DNA of 64,000 nucleotides from Candidatus Nanogingivalis gingivitcus (GCF_004151455.1 NZ_PRLK01000003.1:8602-72601), one strand, 5' to 3'; numbered from the stretch's first letter, positions 45,243 to 54,394 are shown. Made by a program: numbers and translations. Notes: a model not told the origin generated them from the sequence alone.

Positions 45243-45890
45243 ATGGCAACAATTACACCAGCTATATTGGCAGGAAACCAAGAAGAATATAAATATCAAA
45301 TTGAAAGAATTGCTAATTTTGCAGAGCGTATACATATAGATATTACTGACGGTATGTTTGCTCAAAACTATACTATACCTGAAAACCAAGTATGGTGGCC
45401 GCCAGAAATAAAGGCAGATATTCACATGATGGTATCTCGCCCTAGCGACCATTTAGCAACTATTATAGCTATGAACCCTAATATGGTTATTTTTCATGGT
45501 GAATGTGAGGAAGAACTAGCTCCAATTTTTCGTAAACTAAAAGAAGAAACTATGATCAAGCCAGCTGTAGCGTTATTGCGCTCTACTGTGCCAGAGACTA
45601 TTGCTGATGCTATTAAAGAAGCTGAACATGTACTTATTTTTAGTGGCAATCTTGGCGAAATGGGTGGAAGAGCTAATATGATGCAACTAGAAAAAATTAG
45701 ATTAGTGAAAGAAATTAATCCTAATGTTGAAATTGGTTGGGATGGTGGCGCTAACTTATCTAATGTATTCAACTTAGTGCAATCAGGCGTTGATGTTGTA
45801 AACGTGGGGGCTGCTTTCGCTCAATCACCTGAGCCAGAACAGGTATATAAGGCTATGGTTGATGAGATTAATCGTAAAGGGGTGTTTTAG
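45243..45890 (+). CDS. rpe: ribulose-phosphate 3-epimerase-like protein
   Basis: A 215-residue (beta/alpha)8 barrel. The first strand is ITPAILAGN, the metal/acid-base residues lie in IHIDITDGMF (Asp), ADIHMMVSRP (His) and EIGWDGGANLSN (Asp), and the phosphate loop is NVGAAFAQS. These are Rpe positions with substitutions (IDITDG for VDVMDG). The expected reaction is ribulose 5-phosphate to xylulose 5-phosphate. It starts 2 nt after the rpiB stop, so the two form a pentose-phosphate unit. A related allulose-type epimerase cannot be excluded. Confidence 0.85.
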   Translation: MATITPAILAGNQEEYKYQIERIANFAERIHIDITDGMFAQNYTIPENQVWWPPEIKADIHMMVSRPSDHLATIIAMNPNMVIFHGECEEELAPIFRKLKEETMIKPAVALLRSTVPETIADAIKEAEHVLIFSGNLGEMGGRANMMQLEKIRLVKEINPNVEIGWDGGANLSNVFNLVQSGVDVVNVGAAFAQSPEPEQVYKAMVDEINRKGVF

Positions 45891-45895
45891 AGAAA

Positions 45896-46867
45896 ATGCA
45901 AATTCCTAAAATATTAACTATAGGTGCAGCTGTTCAAGATGTTTTTTTAGGTAATTCTGATGAATTTAATTTAATATCGGCAGATCCAGAGCATGATTTT
46001 GTTAGTTTGGGTTTAGGTTCAAAAATAGATTTAAATCAGATAAATTTTGCAACTGGAGGAGGAGCAACCAATGCTGCCATAACTTTTGCTAGACAAGGCT
46101 TAAAAACTAGCTTTATGGGAATTATAGGTGATGACGTTGCCGGTAATATAATATTGAGGAACCTAGATGAAGAATTTATCGATACTTCAAGAGTAGAAAT
46201 TGATAAATTACGCTCAACAGATTATTCAACTATATTATTAGCACCAAATGGGGAAAGAACAATATTAACTTATCGTGGTGCTTCTAGTCATATCCATGCC
46301 AATAATTTTAAACTTACTGAAGGTGAATTTGATTTTATTTATGTAACTAATTTAGCTGGTAGGTTTGACGCGATTAGAAAAATATTTACGCAAGCTAGTA
46401 AAACTAATACAAAAATAGCTTGGAACCCTGGTAGCAAAGAATTATTACAGCCCGAAAAAGTTAAAACTTTATTAGATGATGTAGAACTGCTAATAATTAA
46501 TAAACAAGAAGGTCAAGAGCTATTTTCTGGAGAAAGTATAGAAGAATTATTAAGAGCTGGACTATTATTTGTTAAAAATATCATTATCACTGATGGGCAA
46601 GATGGTGTATGGGCCAGTGACGGTAAAAGTATCGTAAGGGCAGGCATGTACGAAGACGTTAAAGTTATAGATAGGACTGGGGCAGGTGATGCTTTCGGCT
46701 CAGGCTTTGTATCCCAATGGGTACAAGGAGCATCTTTATCGGAAAGTATTTTATTTGCTAGCGCTAACTCAACATCTGTTATTCAATATATAGGATCTAA
46801 AGACGGTATTCTTAAAAAGAATGCAAAATTACACAGTATGCCTATTATGGAGAAAAGTATAAAATGA
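45896..46867 (+). CDS. PfkB-family carbohydrate kinase
   Basis: A 323-residue ribokinase-fold sugar kinase. The N-terminal substrate motif is TGGGATNAAITFARQG, and the C-terminal catalytic motif DRTGAGDAFGSGF holds the base Asp. ATP phosphorylates a sugar or nucleoside. Sugar specificity (ribose, fructose 6-phosphate, adenosine) cannot be assigned. It sits 5 nt after rpe in the central-carbon run. It ends with TGA, overlapping the next ATG (ATGA), one of only two TGA stops in the window. Confidence 0.9.
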   Translation: MQIPKILTIGAAVQDVFLGNSDEFNLISADPEHDFVSLGLGSKIDLNQINFATGGGATNAAITFARQGLKTSFMGIIGDDVAGNIILRNLDEEFIDTSRVEIDKLRSTDYSTILLAPNGERTILTYRGASSHIHANNFKLTEGEFDFIYVTNLAGRFDAIRKIFTQASKTNTKIAWNPGSKELLQPEKVKTLLDDVELLIINKQEGQELFSGESIEELLRAGLLFVKNIIITDGQDGVWASDGKSIVRAGMYEDVKVIDRTGAGDAFGSGFVSQWVQGASLSESILFASANSTSVIQYIGSKDGILKKNAKLHSMPIMEKSIK

Positions 46868-47334
46868 TGAAGTTTAACCTTGGCAGTCTACTGGGTTTGC
46901 AGGGTGTAAAATTAAAACAATTTAATTACAACTTACAGTCTTTAGAGAATAAAACAGGTAAAGATTTCAGTATCTCTGCGCATATAATGGCCTTACAGTA
47001 TAGTAGATCAATAGAAGCACTTAAAGAATTAGGTTTTTACGACAATGATGTTACCTGTTCTGAGATCTCTGGGGCGTTAAAAAATAAAATTTTAGGCGAG
47101 GAGAATTTAGAAACTTCTAATAAGGAAATATTTTGGCAGAAATATAAAAATACAGTCATTTTTTGCCAGGATGATATAGTTTCAGTAAACAAAAGGGATG
47201 TCCTTTATTATATAGATAATCATAAAAGATCTTTTAACGGGTTTAGAACAGAGCTTAAAAAAGAAATTATAGAATTATTTAATGCCAAAGTCCCTAATAT
47301 GAATAAAGAACAAATTGAAAATAAAATATTTTAA
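46864..47334 (+). CDS. conserved-looking protein of unknown function
   Basis: A 156-residue soluble protein that I do not recognise. It is mostly helical, begins MMKFNLGSLLGLQGVKLKQF and has no TM segment or signal peptide. A second ATG 3 nt in is also possible. Its start overlaps the kinase stop by 4 nt and the SLOG gene follows 9 nt on, so it is fixed in the operon by translational coupling. Two cysteines (about 65 and 100) are not in a metal-like pattern. No function can be given. Confidence 0.75.
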   Translation: MMKFNLGSLLGLQGVKLKQFNYNLQSLENKTGKDFSISAHIMALQYSRSIEALKELGFYDNDVTCSEISGALKNKILGEENLETSNKEIFWQKYKNTVIFCQDDIVSVNKRDVLYYIDNHKRSFNGFRTELKKEIIELFNAKVPNMNKEQIENKIF

Positions 47335-47343
47335 GGAGAATAA

Positions 47344-47952
47344 ATGAGATATCAAATTTGCGTATCAGGTGCTGCAAATGGTGACAGCGTTGAAGCTTCT
47401 GCTACATTGGCTTATAGGCTTGGTAGAGAGATTTCAAAACAAGGTAAAATATTAACTACTGGTGCTACAGTAGGTCTGCCACATTATGCTGCTATTGGGG
47501 CAGTTAGTGTTAAAGGTAGGACTGGTTTAAGTGTGGGATTTTCGCCAGCATCTAGTTTTCGCCAGCATGTTAATACTTATAAATTACCGTTTAAACCATT
47601 TGATTATATTAATTTTACAGGCATGAATTATGTAGGCAGAGATACTCACTTAGTGCTTTCTAGTGATGCAGTAATTACGGTAGGTGGTAGAATGGGAAGT
47701 CTACATGAGCTTGCTACAGCTCTAGAAGCTAGAAAGGTTGTAGCAGTACTTACAGGATCTAAAGGTTTAGCAGATTACACAAAGACATTACTTGAGAATG
47801 TAGAAGCCCCTAATAGTAAAGATGTTATTTTTGATAGTAACCCTGAAAGGTTAGTGCAGAAAGTTATTAAAAGGCTAGATGAAAGAAATAGAGATTTTAT
47901 AGCCCCAGAAGATGATAGCCATCTGGCAATTAAGCGTTCAGGCAATGGATAA
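47344..47952 (+). CDS. SLOG (LOG-like) superfamily protein
   Basis: A 202-residue Rossmann-like protein. The nucleotide-binding loop is CVSGAANGDSVEAS near the N-terminus, and the SLOG signature is DAVITVGGRMGSLHELATALE in the middle. This matches the PGGxGTxxE pattern of LOG and related proteins with variation. LOG enzymes cleave nucleoside 5'-monophosphates, while other SLOG proteins only bind nucleotides. It closes the gap-rpiB-rpe-pfkB run, behind AAGGAG, and is followed by a strong palindromic terminator. Confidence 0.82.
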   Translation: MRYQICVSGAANGDSVEASATLAYRLGREISKQGKILTTGATVGLPHYAAIGAVSVKGRTGLSVGFSPASSFRQHVNTYKLPFKPFDYINFTGMNYVGRDTHLVLSSDAVITVGGRMGSLHELATALEARKVVAVLTGSKGLADYTKTLLENVEAPNSKDVIFDSNPERLVQKVIKRLDERNRDFIAPEDDSHLAIKRSGNG

Positions 47953-47955
47953 AAA

Positions 47956-47979
47956 ATACCCCTCTTTAAAGAGGGGTAT
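47956..47979. terminator. bidirectional terminator palindrome
   Basis: A perfect 24-nt palindrome with an ACCCCTCTTT arm ends the SLOG operon. On the minus strand it ends the convergent orphan gene. Confidence 0.88.
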
Positions 47980-47985
47980 ATATTT

Positions 47986-48582
47986 TTATTGGAGTAGGAT
48001 TTTTTCCCAATTCTGTTTCTTGAAATCTTTGAATGAAATATCTTCAAATGAATGATTCCGTTTAATTTCATCATCCCCATAAGTGATTGAATCTATATTA
48101 AATAGCCCCTTATAAGGAGTTTTTGATTGGCAAAAACAGAATGCTTCGACTTCCTTGTTCAGATCTACTTTCTTCCAGTAGCGCACTTGTCCTCCAATGA
48201 ACACATCTTGACATTTATCCGTATAGGTTAGTCTACGGTTAATCCGTTCAGTGATTAGCGTAGCTAAGTCTACGAGATTTTTGTAAACATCGCGATGTAA
48301 TCCTACGATATAGGCATCGGTTCCATCGTTAGGAATATGAATACTTACATCCTGTAGTTTGTTCTCAATACTAATCAAGGTCTTATTAAATAAAGACGTT
48401 TGCGAGATTCTCCACTCAGATTCATTCAGGAAAAACAGCATTTCGGACCTTTTACTATCTTGCCAATCTGTCCAAGAGAATGAAATATCTCCTGACTGTT
48501 TTTTGGATTCTTCAAAATCCATCAAGCAGTTTCTTAAGAAGTTCTGTGTTACTCCAATTAACATATTAATGTACCACGCCAT
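47986..48582 (-). CDS. orphan protein of unknown function, atypical composition
   Basis: A 198-residue soluble protein that I do not recognise. It contains tryptophan-rich stretches (SFSWTDWQDS, QVRYWKKVD), CFCQSK and an acidic C-terminal half. There are no TM segments or known catalytic motifs. Its DNA is visibly richer in G+C (about 40% in the middle by hand count) than its neighbours. It has a textbook -35/-10 promoter with a hairpin leader and is bounded by a terminator. All of this suggests recent acquisition. It might be an accessory or defence-related gene, but nothing in the sequence proves this. Confidence 0.7.
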   Translation of the reverse strand: MAWYINMLIGVTQNFLRNCLMDFEESKKQSGDISFSWTDWQDSKRSEMLFFLNESEWRISQTSLFNKTLISIENKLQDVSIHIPNDGTDAYIVGLHRDVYKNLVDLATLITERINRRLTYTDKCQDVFIGGQVRYWKKVDLNKEVEAFCFCQSKTPYKGLFNIDSITYGDDEIKRNHSFEDISFKDFKKQNWEKILLQ

Positions 48583-48629
48583 TTCGTATGACGTACCTTT
48601 CTATTTTTGCCTTTCTAAAGGCAGAATAC

Positions 48630-48658
48630 ATTATACAATAAAGTAATAAGTAAGTCAA
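48630..48658 (-). promoter_or_regulatory. canonical promoter of orphan gene
   Basis: On the minus strand TTGACT (48653-48658) and TATAAT (48630-48635) have a 17-bp spacer. A small hairpin TGCCTTT/AAAGGCA follows in the leader. Confidence 0.75.
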
Positions 48659-48694
48659 TATGTATATAGATTAATACTATTTATAAAAATATTA

Positions 48695-48723
48695 TTGACA
48701 TTTTAGTATTTTTATGATACTAT
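48695..48723 (+). promoter_or_regulatory. canonical promoter of the YtxH pair
   Basis: TTGACA (48695-48700), a 17-bp spacer and TACTAT (48718-48723), with a leader of about 60 nt ending in AAAAAAGGAG. Confidence 0.75.
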
Positions 48724-48788
48724 ATTCACAGATTTGCATAAAAATCAAAAATAAAAACAAAATAAATATAAAATAAAAAAGGAGCGTA

Positions 48789-49049
48789 ATGAGTTCAGCT
48801 GCTGAAATACTAGTGGTTATACTATCAATTGCATTAGCAGTTTTTATTATTCTAGGTATAATTTGTTTTATTCTTATTATACGTGTTACAAGGCAAATAG
48901 GCGATATTACAAAAAATATGCAAAATATATCTAGTGGGATTGATAATATTGTGCAAAACTTTGCTCAAATATCATCACCAATCATAATAATGAAAACAGT
49001 GCTGGATTTATTTAAAAAATTTAACAAAAAAGGAGAAAAAAATGAGTAA
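48789..49049 (+). CDS. small membrane protein upstream of YtxH-like gene
   Basis: An 86-residue protein. One long hydrophobic helix (about 8-34) is followed by an amphipathic region (THE segment RQIGDITKNMQNISSGIDNIVQN) resembling the methyl-accepting-like helices of YtxG/DUF948 proteins. It overlaps the YtxH-like gene by 8 nt and shares its promoter. The pair recalls ytxG-ytxH of Bacillus, associated with general stress and envelope functions, but the family match of this member is weak. A good AAGGAG site precedes the ATG. Confidence 0.75.
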   Translation: MSSAAEILVVILSIALAVFIILGIICFILIIRVTRQIGDITKNMQNISSGIDNIVQNFAQISSPIIIMKTVLDLFKKFNKKGEKNE

Positions 49050-49383
49050 AAAATTTGGATTAGGACTATTATTAGGTGCAGTAGCAGGAGTTGTTGGTGG
49101 GATACTAACAGCACCAAAAAGTGGCAAGGAAACTAGAGAAGATTTAGCTAAAAAAAGTAAAGAGGTTGGTGAAGCATTAAAACATAAAACTGAGGAAACT
49201 ATAGAAAAGGTTGATGAAGTTGCTGACCAAGTTAAAGAAAAGGCTGAAGAAATAAAAGTAGTGTCTAAGGCTAAGGTAGAAGAAGTTACGGCTAATACTA
49301 AGCATGAAGTTCAGAAAATCCAGAAACGAGCATTAAACACTCTAGACGGTGCTAAAAAAGGTTTTGAAAAAGAAGTTAAATAA
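49042..49383 (+). CDS. YtxH-domain protein
   Basis: A 113-residue protein. The N-terminal glycine-rich helix GLGLLLGAVAGVVGGILTAPKSGKETRE is diagnostic of the YtxH family. A long charged amphipathic helix (about 35-110) follows, built of loose heptads rich in Lys and Glu, similar to LEA or apolipoprotein-like helices. Such proteins are envelope-associated with no known enzymatic role. The start overlaps the preceding gene by 8 nt and AAAAGGAG lies inside that gene. Confidence 0.9.
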   Translation: MSKKFGLGLLLGAVAGVVGGILTAPKSGKETREDLAKKSKEVGEALKHKTEETIEKVDEVADQVKEKAEEIKVVSKAKVEEVTANTKHEVQKIQKRALNTLDGAKKGFEKEVK

Positions 49384-49387
49384 TAAT

Positions 49388-49414
49388 AAAAATAGACCGA
49401 AATGGTCTATTTTT
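49388..49414. terminator. terminator between YtxH-like gene and tyrS
   Basis: AAAAATAGACC/GGTCTATTTTT with a GAAAT loop between convergent genes. Confidence 0.88.
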
Positions 49415-50627
49415 ATTTAGCTAGTACAAATATATTTTTACCTTTTTTAATAATAGAAGGTTTTTCTATGGTAATATCTTCAGTAATCTTGTTATTATTT
49501 ACAGATATGGCATTACCAGAGATGAGCCTTTTAATTTCGCCTTTGCTTTTAGCTATATTAGATTTTAATAAAATATTACTAATATTTTGTGCTTCACTAA
49601 TATCTATTGTAGGTAGTTCTTGGCTTAATATATTAATTTCTTGCTCAGATAGTTCATCTATAGTTTTGCCACTAAACAGTAAATCTGTTACTGAAATTAC
49701 GTCGCTTGCCACTTTTTCACCATGCACTATAGTAACTACATTTTTTGCTAGTTCTTTTTGGGCTATTCTCAAGTGCGGTTTTTCATCATGGATCTTTTTA
49801 ATTTCATCTATTTCGCTAGGCGATAGAGTTGTTAATATCTTTAGGTACTCAAAAACACTACTATCATCAGAATTTAATAAGAATTGATACATTTTATAAG
49901 GGGATGTTTTTTTAGGGTCTAGCCATATAGCACCACCTTCAGATTTCCCAAATTTACGGCCTGTAGCACGGTTGATTAATAGTGGAGCAGTCATAGCAAA
50001 AGCTTCTTTAGATTCTTTTTTACGAATTAAATTAACGCCAGAAAGAAGGTTTCCCCATTGATCACTGCCACCTATTTGCATGGTTACACCCTTATTTTTA
50101 TTAAGCCACCAAAAGTCGTACCCTTGAAGTAAAGTGTAGGTAAATTCAGCAAAGCTTAACCCACCACCATTACTTATACGGCTTTTAAAAAAATCACGCC
50201 CAATCAGTTCGGCCATATTAAAATTTTTGCCAGTATCTCGCAAAAAGGGGATTAATTCTATTTTTTGTAGCCAATCAGCATTATTTACTACTTCAAGATC
50301 ATATCCACCAAAAAGATTAGAAACTTGCTTTCTTAAACTTTCAGTATTAGCTTTAACTTGTTCTACAGAAAGTAGACTACGCTCTTCTGTATCACGCATA
50401 TCACCAATCATTCCGGTTCCACCACCAACTAATAAAATAACTTTATGGCCATGGTCAATAAAACGCCTAACCATCATATAAACACTTAAATGACCAATAT
50501 GTAAACTATCTGCAGATGGGTCAGTTCCTAGATAAATAGTATGTTTTTGATTATCTAAAATTGATTCATCTTGAAATGTTGTCTGGTTCCAAAAGCCGCG
50601 CCATTTAAGCTCTTCTGATAGTTTCAT
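49413..50627 (-). CDS. tyrS: tyrosyl-tRNA synthetase
   Basis: A 404-residue class I synthetase. The HIGH motif lies in SLHIGHLSVYM. The tyrosine-binding region QGYDFWWLN and MQIGGSDQWGN, the KMSKS-like KFGKSEGGA, and a C-terminal S4 RNA-binding domain (about 340-404) are present. It is the long S4-bearing type. AAGGAGGAAA precedes the ATG on the minus strand with TATATTAT just upstream. The gene is convergent with the YtxH pair. Confidence 0.97.
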   Translation of the reverse strand: MKLSEELKWRGFWNQTTFQDESILDNQKHTIYLGTDPSADSLHIGHLSVYMMVRRFIDHGHKVILLVGGGTGMIGDMRDTEERSLLSVEQVKANTESLRKQVSNLFGGYDLEVVNNADWLQKIELIPFLRDTGKNFNMAELIGRDFFKSRISNGGGLSFAEFTYTLLQGYDFWWLNKNKGVTMQIGGSDQWGNLLSGVNLIRKKESKEAFAMTAPLLINRATGRKFGKSEGGAIWLDPKKTSPYKMYQFLLNSDDSSVFEYLKILTTLSPSEIDEIKKIHDEKPHLRIAQKELAKNVVTIVHGEKVASDVISVTDLLFSGKTIDELSEQEINILSQELPTIDISEAQNISNILLKSNIAKSKGEIKRLISGNAISVNNNKITEDITIEKPSIIKKGKNIFVLAK

Positions 50628-50722
50628 TTTCCTCCTTATAATATAATAACCATTTTAGCATTTTAAAAGCGTTGTAGCAAATAAAGGTTATAGGTTAAAT
50701 ATTGAAAAGCATAAGCTGGCCG

Positions 50723-50731
50723 TGTTATAAT
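50723..50731 (+). promoter_or_regulatory. extended -10 box of PBP gene
   Basis: TGTTATAAT is followed by 9 nt and the ATG at 50741, with no Shine-Dalgarno site. Confidence 0.65.
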
Positions 50732-50740
50732 AATGTTGAT

Positions 50741-53512
50741 ATGAATAGTAAAAGGTCTTTAAGAGCTAAAGGCGAAGAAAAAGGCGTAAACCATCGTCAT
50801 TTTAGCAGTAGAAGAAATAGGGCTAATAGTCCAATAAAACAAAAAAATAATTTAAGTTTGTATGCAAATCTTGTGCATCGCCGACAGGAAAAGAAAGATA
50901 AAAAAGCAAGGGAAAGAGCAGAATATTTAGCTTCCTTACCAAAAGAACCTATTAAAAGGTTTTTCTATAGGTTACACCCTAAAAGAGTTCTAAAATATTG
51001 GTTCTCTAAGCGTGGCTTATTTATGATGTTAAAAATAACGGTAGTAGGCTGTATTTTATGTGCCATTTTAATAGCTGCTGCTTTTGCTTATTTTTCAAAA
51101 GACTTAAACATTATTCGTCCTGAAGAGTTAGCTAAAAGAGTTCAAACTACTGTATCTAAATATTACGATCGTAATGGTGAGCTACTTTGGGAAGATAAAG
51201 GAACTGGAGACTATAAGCTAGTTGTTGATAGCTCTGAGATATCTGATTATGTTAAAAAGGCTACAGTAGCTATTGAAGATAGGGAATTCTTTAACCATAA
51301 AGGTATTGATGCTTCTGCTATAGCACGTGCTTTTATTAACAACTTTAGAGGTGGTGCTACTCAAGGTGGTTCAACACTAACTCAGCAGTTAATAAAACAG
51401 GTTTATTTTGCTGAAGATTCAAGTAATAGAGGTCTTAGTGGTATTCCACGAAAAATTAAAGAAATCATTTTAGCTATTCAAGTTGAACAGATTTATAATA
51501 AAGACCAAATTTTAACACTTTACTTAAATGAAAGCCCATATGGTGGGCGACGTAATGGTGTTGAAAGTGGCGCACAAACCTATTTCGGTAAAAGTGCTAA
51601 GAATTTAACATTATCTGAGGCGGCTTTATTGGCTGCTATACCTAATAACCCAGCTGTGTACAACCCTTATAATAAAGCCTTTAATAAGAGCTTAGTAGAA
51701 AGGCAACATAAAGTATTAAATGATATGGCTGAAGTTGGTTTTATTACTAAAGAAGAAGCTGAAGAGGCTAAAAAGAAAGATATTCTAGCAGAGATAAAAC
51801 CAGAAGTTAACCAGTATGCAAATATGAAGGCGCCACATTTTGTACAAGAAGTTAAGAAGCAACTTGAGAAAAAAATTGGTATTAAAATCGTAGGTGGTGG
51901 TGGATTAACTGTTAAAACAACTCTAGATCTAAAAGCACAAAAATTTGCTGAACAAGCAGTAGCTAACGGTAGTAAAACACTAGCTATAACTGGAGCTGAC
52001 AATATTGCTTTAACCTCAGTTGATGCTAATACTGGTCAAGTTATAGCACAGGTTGGATCTGTTGATTATCATAAGGAGGGTTATGGTCAAACTAATGCTG
52101 CCGTATCTAATCTCGACCCAGGTTCAAGTATCAAGCCAATAGTCGACTACGCCCCATTATTTAATTTGAAAGATACACCTTACACTCCTGGAACAGTACT
52201 TAGAGACGAAAATATTGATAAGCTTTATTGTGGTGGAAATACAGGACAGTGTAAAGCACGTAACTATACAGGTAGATTCTATGGCGATGTAACTATCCGT
52301 CAGAGTTTAGGTAGTTCATTGAATATTGCCGCTATTAAAGCATTATCGATTGTTAAGGTTGATAAAGGTATACAAACAGCTAGGGATTTAGGTGACCTAT
52401 CTTACTGCCGTGGTGGTGATGCAGGCTTATCAGCTGCTATAGGTGGTGGATGTTCTGTAAGACAAGATGAACACACCAATGCATATGCTACTCTTGCAAG
52501 AGGTGGTGTATATAGGCCAATAGCATATGTATTAGAGGTTAAGAACTCTTCAGGTAATAAAATTATAGAATGGAAAGATGAAAGCAAGCAAGCTATAGAT
52601 GCTCAAGCTGCTTATATGCTTACAGATATTCTTTCTGACCCTAATGCTAGAATTCTTACCTTTGGCGCTCAAACCCACAGCTTCGGCTTTAGTATACCAG
52701 GTGTTTGGACGGCATCTAAAACAGGAACTACAGATGATAGCAAAGGGCATGCTAAAGATTCATGGATGATGAGTTATTCGCCAGTAGTAGCTACAGGCGT
52801 ATGGAGTGGAAACCACGACGGTAGGGCTCTAGGTTCAGCAAGCAATACTACAGTTAGAAGGGTTGTAAATGATTACATGGAAGCCGTGCATAAACAGGTA
52901 TATGGCCCTAATGGAAAATGGAAAGTTGGCGACAGAATTCAAAGAGCTAAAGGCATAAATAACTGTTCTATAGGTGGGAGAAACGATATATGTCCATCAT
53001 GGTGGAGTAAAGATAAAACAAACTCAAAACAATTAGAAATTGAAGTAGATACAGTTTCTAAACGAAAAGCCACTCAGTGTACTCCAGCATCAACAAAGAC
53101 AAAGATTACTGTTTACGAGACAACCGACCCAGCAACTAAACAAAAAACCTTAACAGCTCCAGATGGATATAATATTAATGAAGAAGATAATATCCATACT
53201 TGTGGCGATGGCAAACCATCAGTGTCAGGAGTATCATACCAACGTCATGCAACTTCAAACACTTATCGTATCAATGCTACAATAACTAAAGGTAAATTTG
53301 ATTTATCTTCTGTAGAAATAAAGGTTGATGGTAATTTGATAAGCTCATCCTTGCCAACAGGAAATCAAATATCAGTAGACTACACATTTACAAAACCAGG
53401 TCAAACTATTACGGTAGAAATACGAGATAATGGTGGTTATGTTGACTCTAGGGAATATTCTGGTCCTGCTAATATATCAAAGCAAACAACTAGCGATCAA
53501 AATAGTAATTAA
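50741..53512 (+). CDS. class A penicillin-binding protein (bifunctional)
   Basis: A 923-residue protein from the ATG at 50741; a TTG at 50702 lies upstream of the -10 box and is rejected. A basic cytoplasmic tail (1-90) and a TM helix (about 93-118) lead. The GT51 glycosyltransferase has its catalytic Glu in VAIEDREFFNH (E179) and GGSTLTQQL. The transpeptidase has S462-x-x-K465 (DPGSSIKP), S526-L-N528 and K660-T-G662. A C-terminal extracellular Ig-like region (about 830-923) follows. It polymerises and crosslinks peptidoglycan. It is monocistronic with a terminator behind. Confidence 0.96.
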   Translation: MNSKRSLRAKGEEKGVNHRHFSSRRNRANSPIKQKNNLSLYANLVHRRQEKKDKKARERAEYLASLPKEPIKRFFYRLHPKRVLKYWFSKRGLFMMLKITVVGCILCAILIAAAFAYFSKDLNIIRPEELAKRVQTTVSKYYDRNGELLWEDKGTGDYKLVVDSSEISDYVKKATVAIEDREFFNHKGIDASAIARAFINNFRGGATQGGSTLTQQLIKQVYFAEDSSNRGLSGIPRKIKEIILAIQVEQIYNKDQILTLYLNESPYGGRRNGVESGAQTYFGKSAKNLTLSEAALLAAIPNNPAVYNPYNKAFNKSLVERQHKVLNDMAEVGFITKEEAEEAKKKDILAEIKPEVNQYANMKAPHFVQEVKKQLEKKIGIKIVGGGGLTVKTTLDLKAQKFAEQAVANGSKTLAITGADNIALTSVDANTGQVIAQVGSVDYHKEGYGQTNAAVSNLDPGSSIKPIVDYAPLFNLKDTPYTPGTVLRDENIDKLYCGGNTGQCKARNYTGRFYGDVTIRQSLGSSLNIAAIKALSIVKVDKGIQTARDLGDLSYCRGGDAGLSAAIGGGCSVRQDEHTNAYATLARGGVYRPIAYVLEVKNSSGNKIIEWKDESKQAIDAQAAYMLTDILSDPNARILTFGAQTHSFGFSIPGVWTASKTGTTDDSKGHAKDSWMMSYSPVVATGVWSGNHDGRALGSASNTTVRRVVNDYMEAVHKQVYGPNGKWKVGDRIQRAKGINNCSIGGRNDICPSWWSKDKTNSKQLEIEVDTVSKRKATQCTPASTKTKITVYETTDPATKQKTLTAPDGYNINEEDNIHTCGDGKPSVSGVSYQRHATSNTYRINATITKGKFDLSSVEIKVDGNLISSSLPTGNQISVDYTFTKPGQTITVEIRDNGGYVDSREYSGPANISKQTTSDQNSN

Positions 53513-53529
53513 TAAAATTTATACTATAT

Positions 53530-53556
53530 AAATAGCTCCTTTTTAGGAGCTATTTA
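53530..53556 (+). terminator. terminator after PBP gene
   Basis: AAATAGCTCC/GGAGCTATTT with a TTTTTA loop. Confidence 0.8.
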
Positions 53557-53681
53557 ATATAAACTATTTTGGTAGTATTTATTGCTCCTAATAAAAATCA
53601 CGTAAAATCTAAAGTGCTATTTTATGGTAAAATATAATTAAGTAAAAATGATAATTTTAAGGAATCAATTATTACAAAGAT

Positions 53682-54338
53682 ATGAAATATGAAATTACAG
53701 GCGAAAATTTACCTATATTAGAAATAAGCCTTAAAAAAGGTGAGAAGGTTATTTGTGAGGGTGGTGCAATGACTTACCGTAGCATGGACATAGATATGAA
53801 AACTAAATTTGGTGGTCTAGGAACTGCTTTGTCGCGTAGATTCTCTGGCGAAAAAATGGCATTTAATGAATATAAAGCATTAAAGGACGGTCAAAAGATT
53901 GCTTTCGCCTCTTCATTTCCTGGTGCAATTTTACCAATTGAATTTAGCGGTAAAAAAGCATTAATTGTACAAAAAAAGGCTTTTCTAGCTTCTACTGAAG
54001 GAATCGAGCGTAAAATAGCTTTTCAAAAAAGATTCGCAACAGGATTCTTTGGCGGTGAAGGTTTTATTATGCAAAGAATAACTGGAAATGGAACTGTTTT
54101 TCTAGAGATTGATGGCTCATTAATAGAAAAAGAATTAAAGAAAGGTGAAACGCTACTGGTAGATACAGGTCATGTTGTAGCTTATGAAACTAGCGTAACA
54201 ATGAATATAGAAACCATAAAAGGTGCTAAAAATATGTTGCTAGGCGGTGAAGGGTTCTTTAATACAAAATTAGTTGGCCCTGGTAAAGTATATCTTCAAT
54301 CTATGCCAATTTCTAAAATAACTGCCTATATGGTATAA
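53682..54338 (+). CDS. AIM24/TIGR00266-family protein
   Basis: A 218-residue all-beta protein without signal peptide. Family blocks are GEKVICEGGAMTYRS, FGGLGTALSRRFSGE, LASTEGIERKIAFQKRFATGFFGGEGFIMQRITGNGTVFLE and VDTGHVVAYE. The family is widespread and structurally a beta-helix or trefoil-like fold, with no agreed function in bacteria. It stands alone, with weak upstream signals (TGGTAAAAT about 45 nt before the ATG) and a good terminator behind. Confidence 0.93.
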   Translation: MKYEITGENLPILEISLKKGEKVICEGGAMTYRSMDIDMKTKFGGLGTALSRRFSGEKMAFNEYKALKDGQKIAFASSFPGAILPIEFSGKKALIVQKKAFLASTEGIERKIAFQKRFATGFFGGEGFIMQRITGNGTVFLEIDGSLIEKELKKGETLLVDTGHVVAYETSVTMNIETIKGAKNMLLGGEGFFNTKLVGPGKVYLQSMPISKITAYMV

Positions 54339-54349
54339 AATAACTACAA

Positions 54350-54380
54350 AAGAGCGTTCCGCTTATGAGAACGCTTTTTA
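54350..54380. terminator. terminator after AIM24-family gene
   Basis: AGCGTTC/GAACGCT with a 9-nt loop, then T-rich sequence. Confidence 0.78.
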
Positions 54381-54394
54381 TTTATAATAAACCC

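Noticed and set aside
50702..50740. TTG start for the penicillin-binding protein
   Set aside because: The extended -10 box lies between this TTG and the ATG at 50741, so the TTG would be upstream of the transcript.
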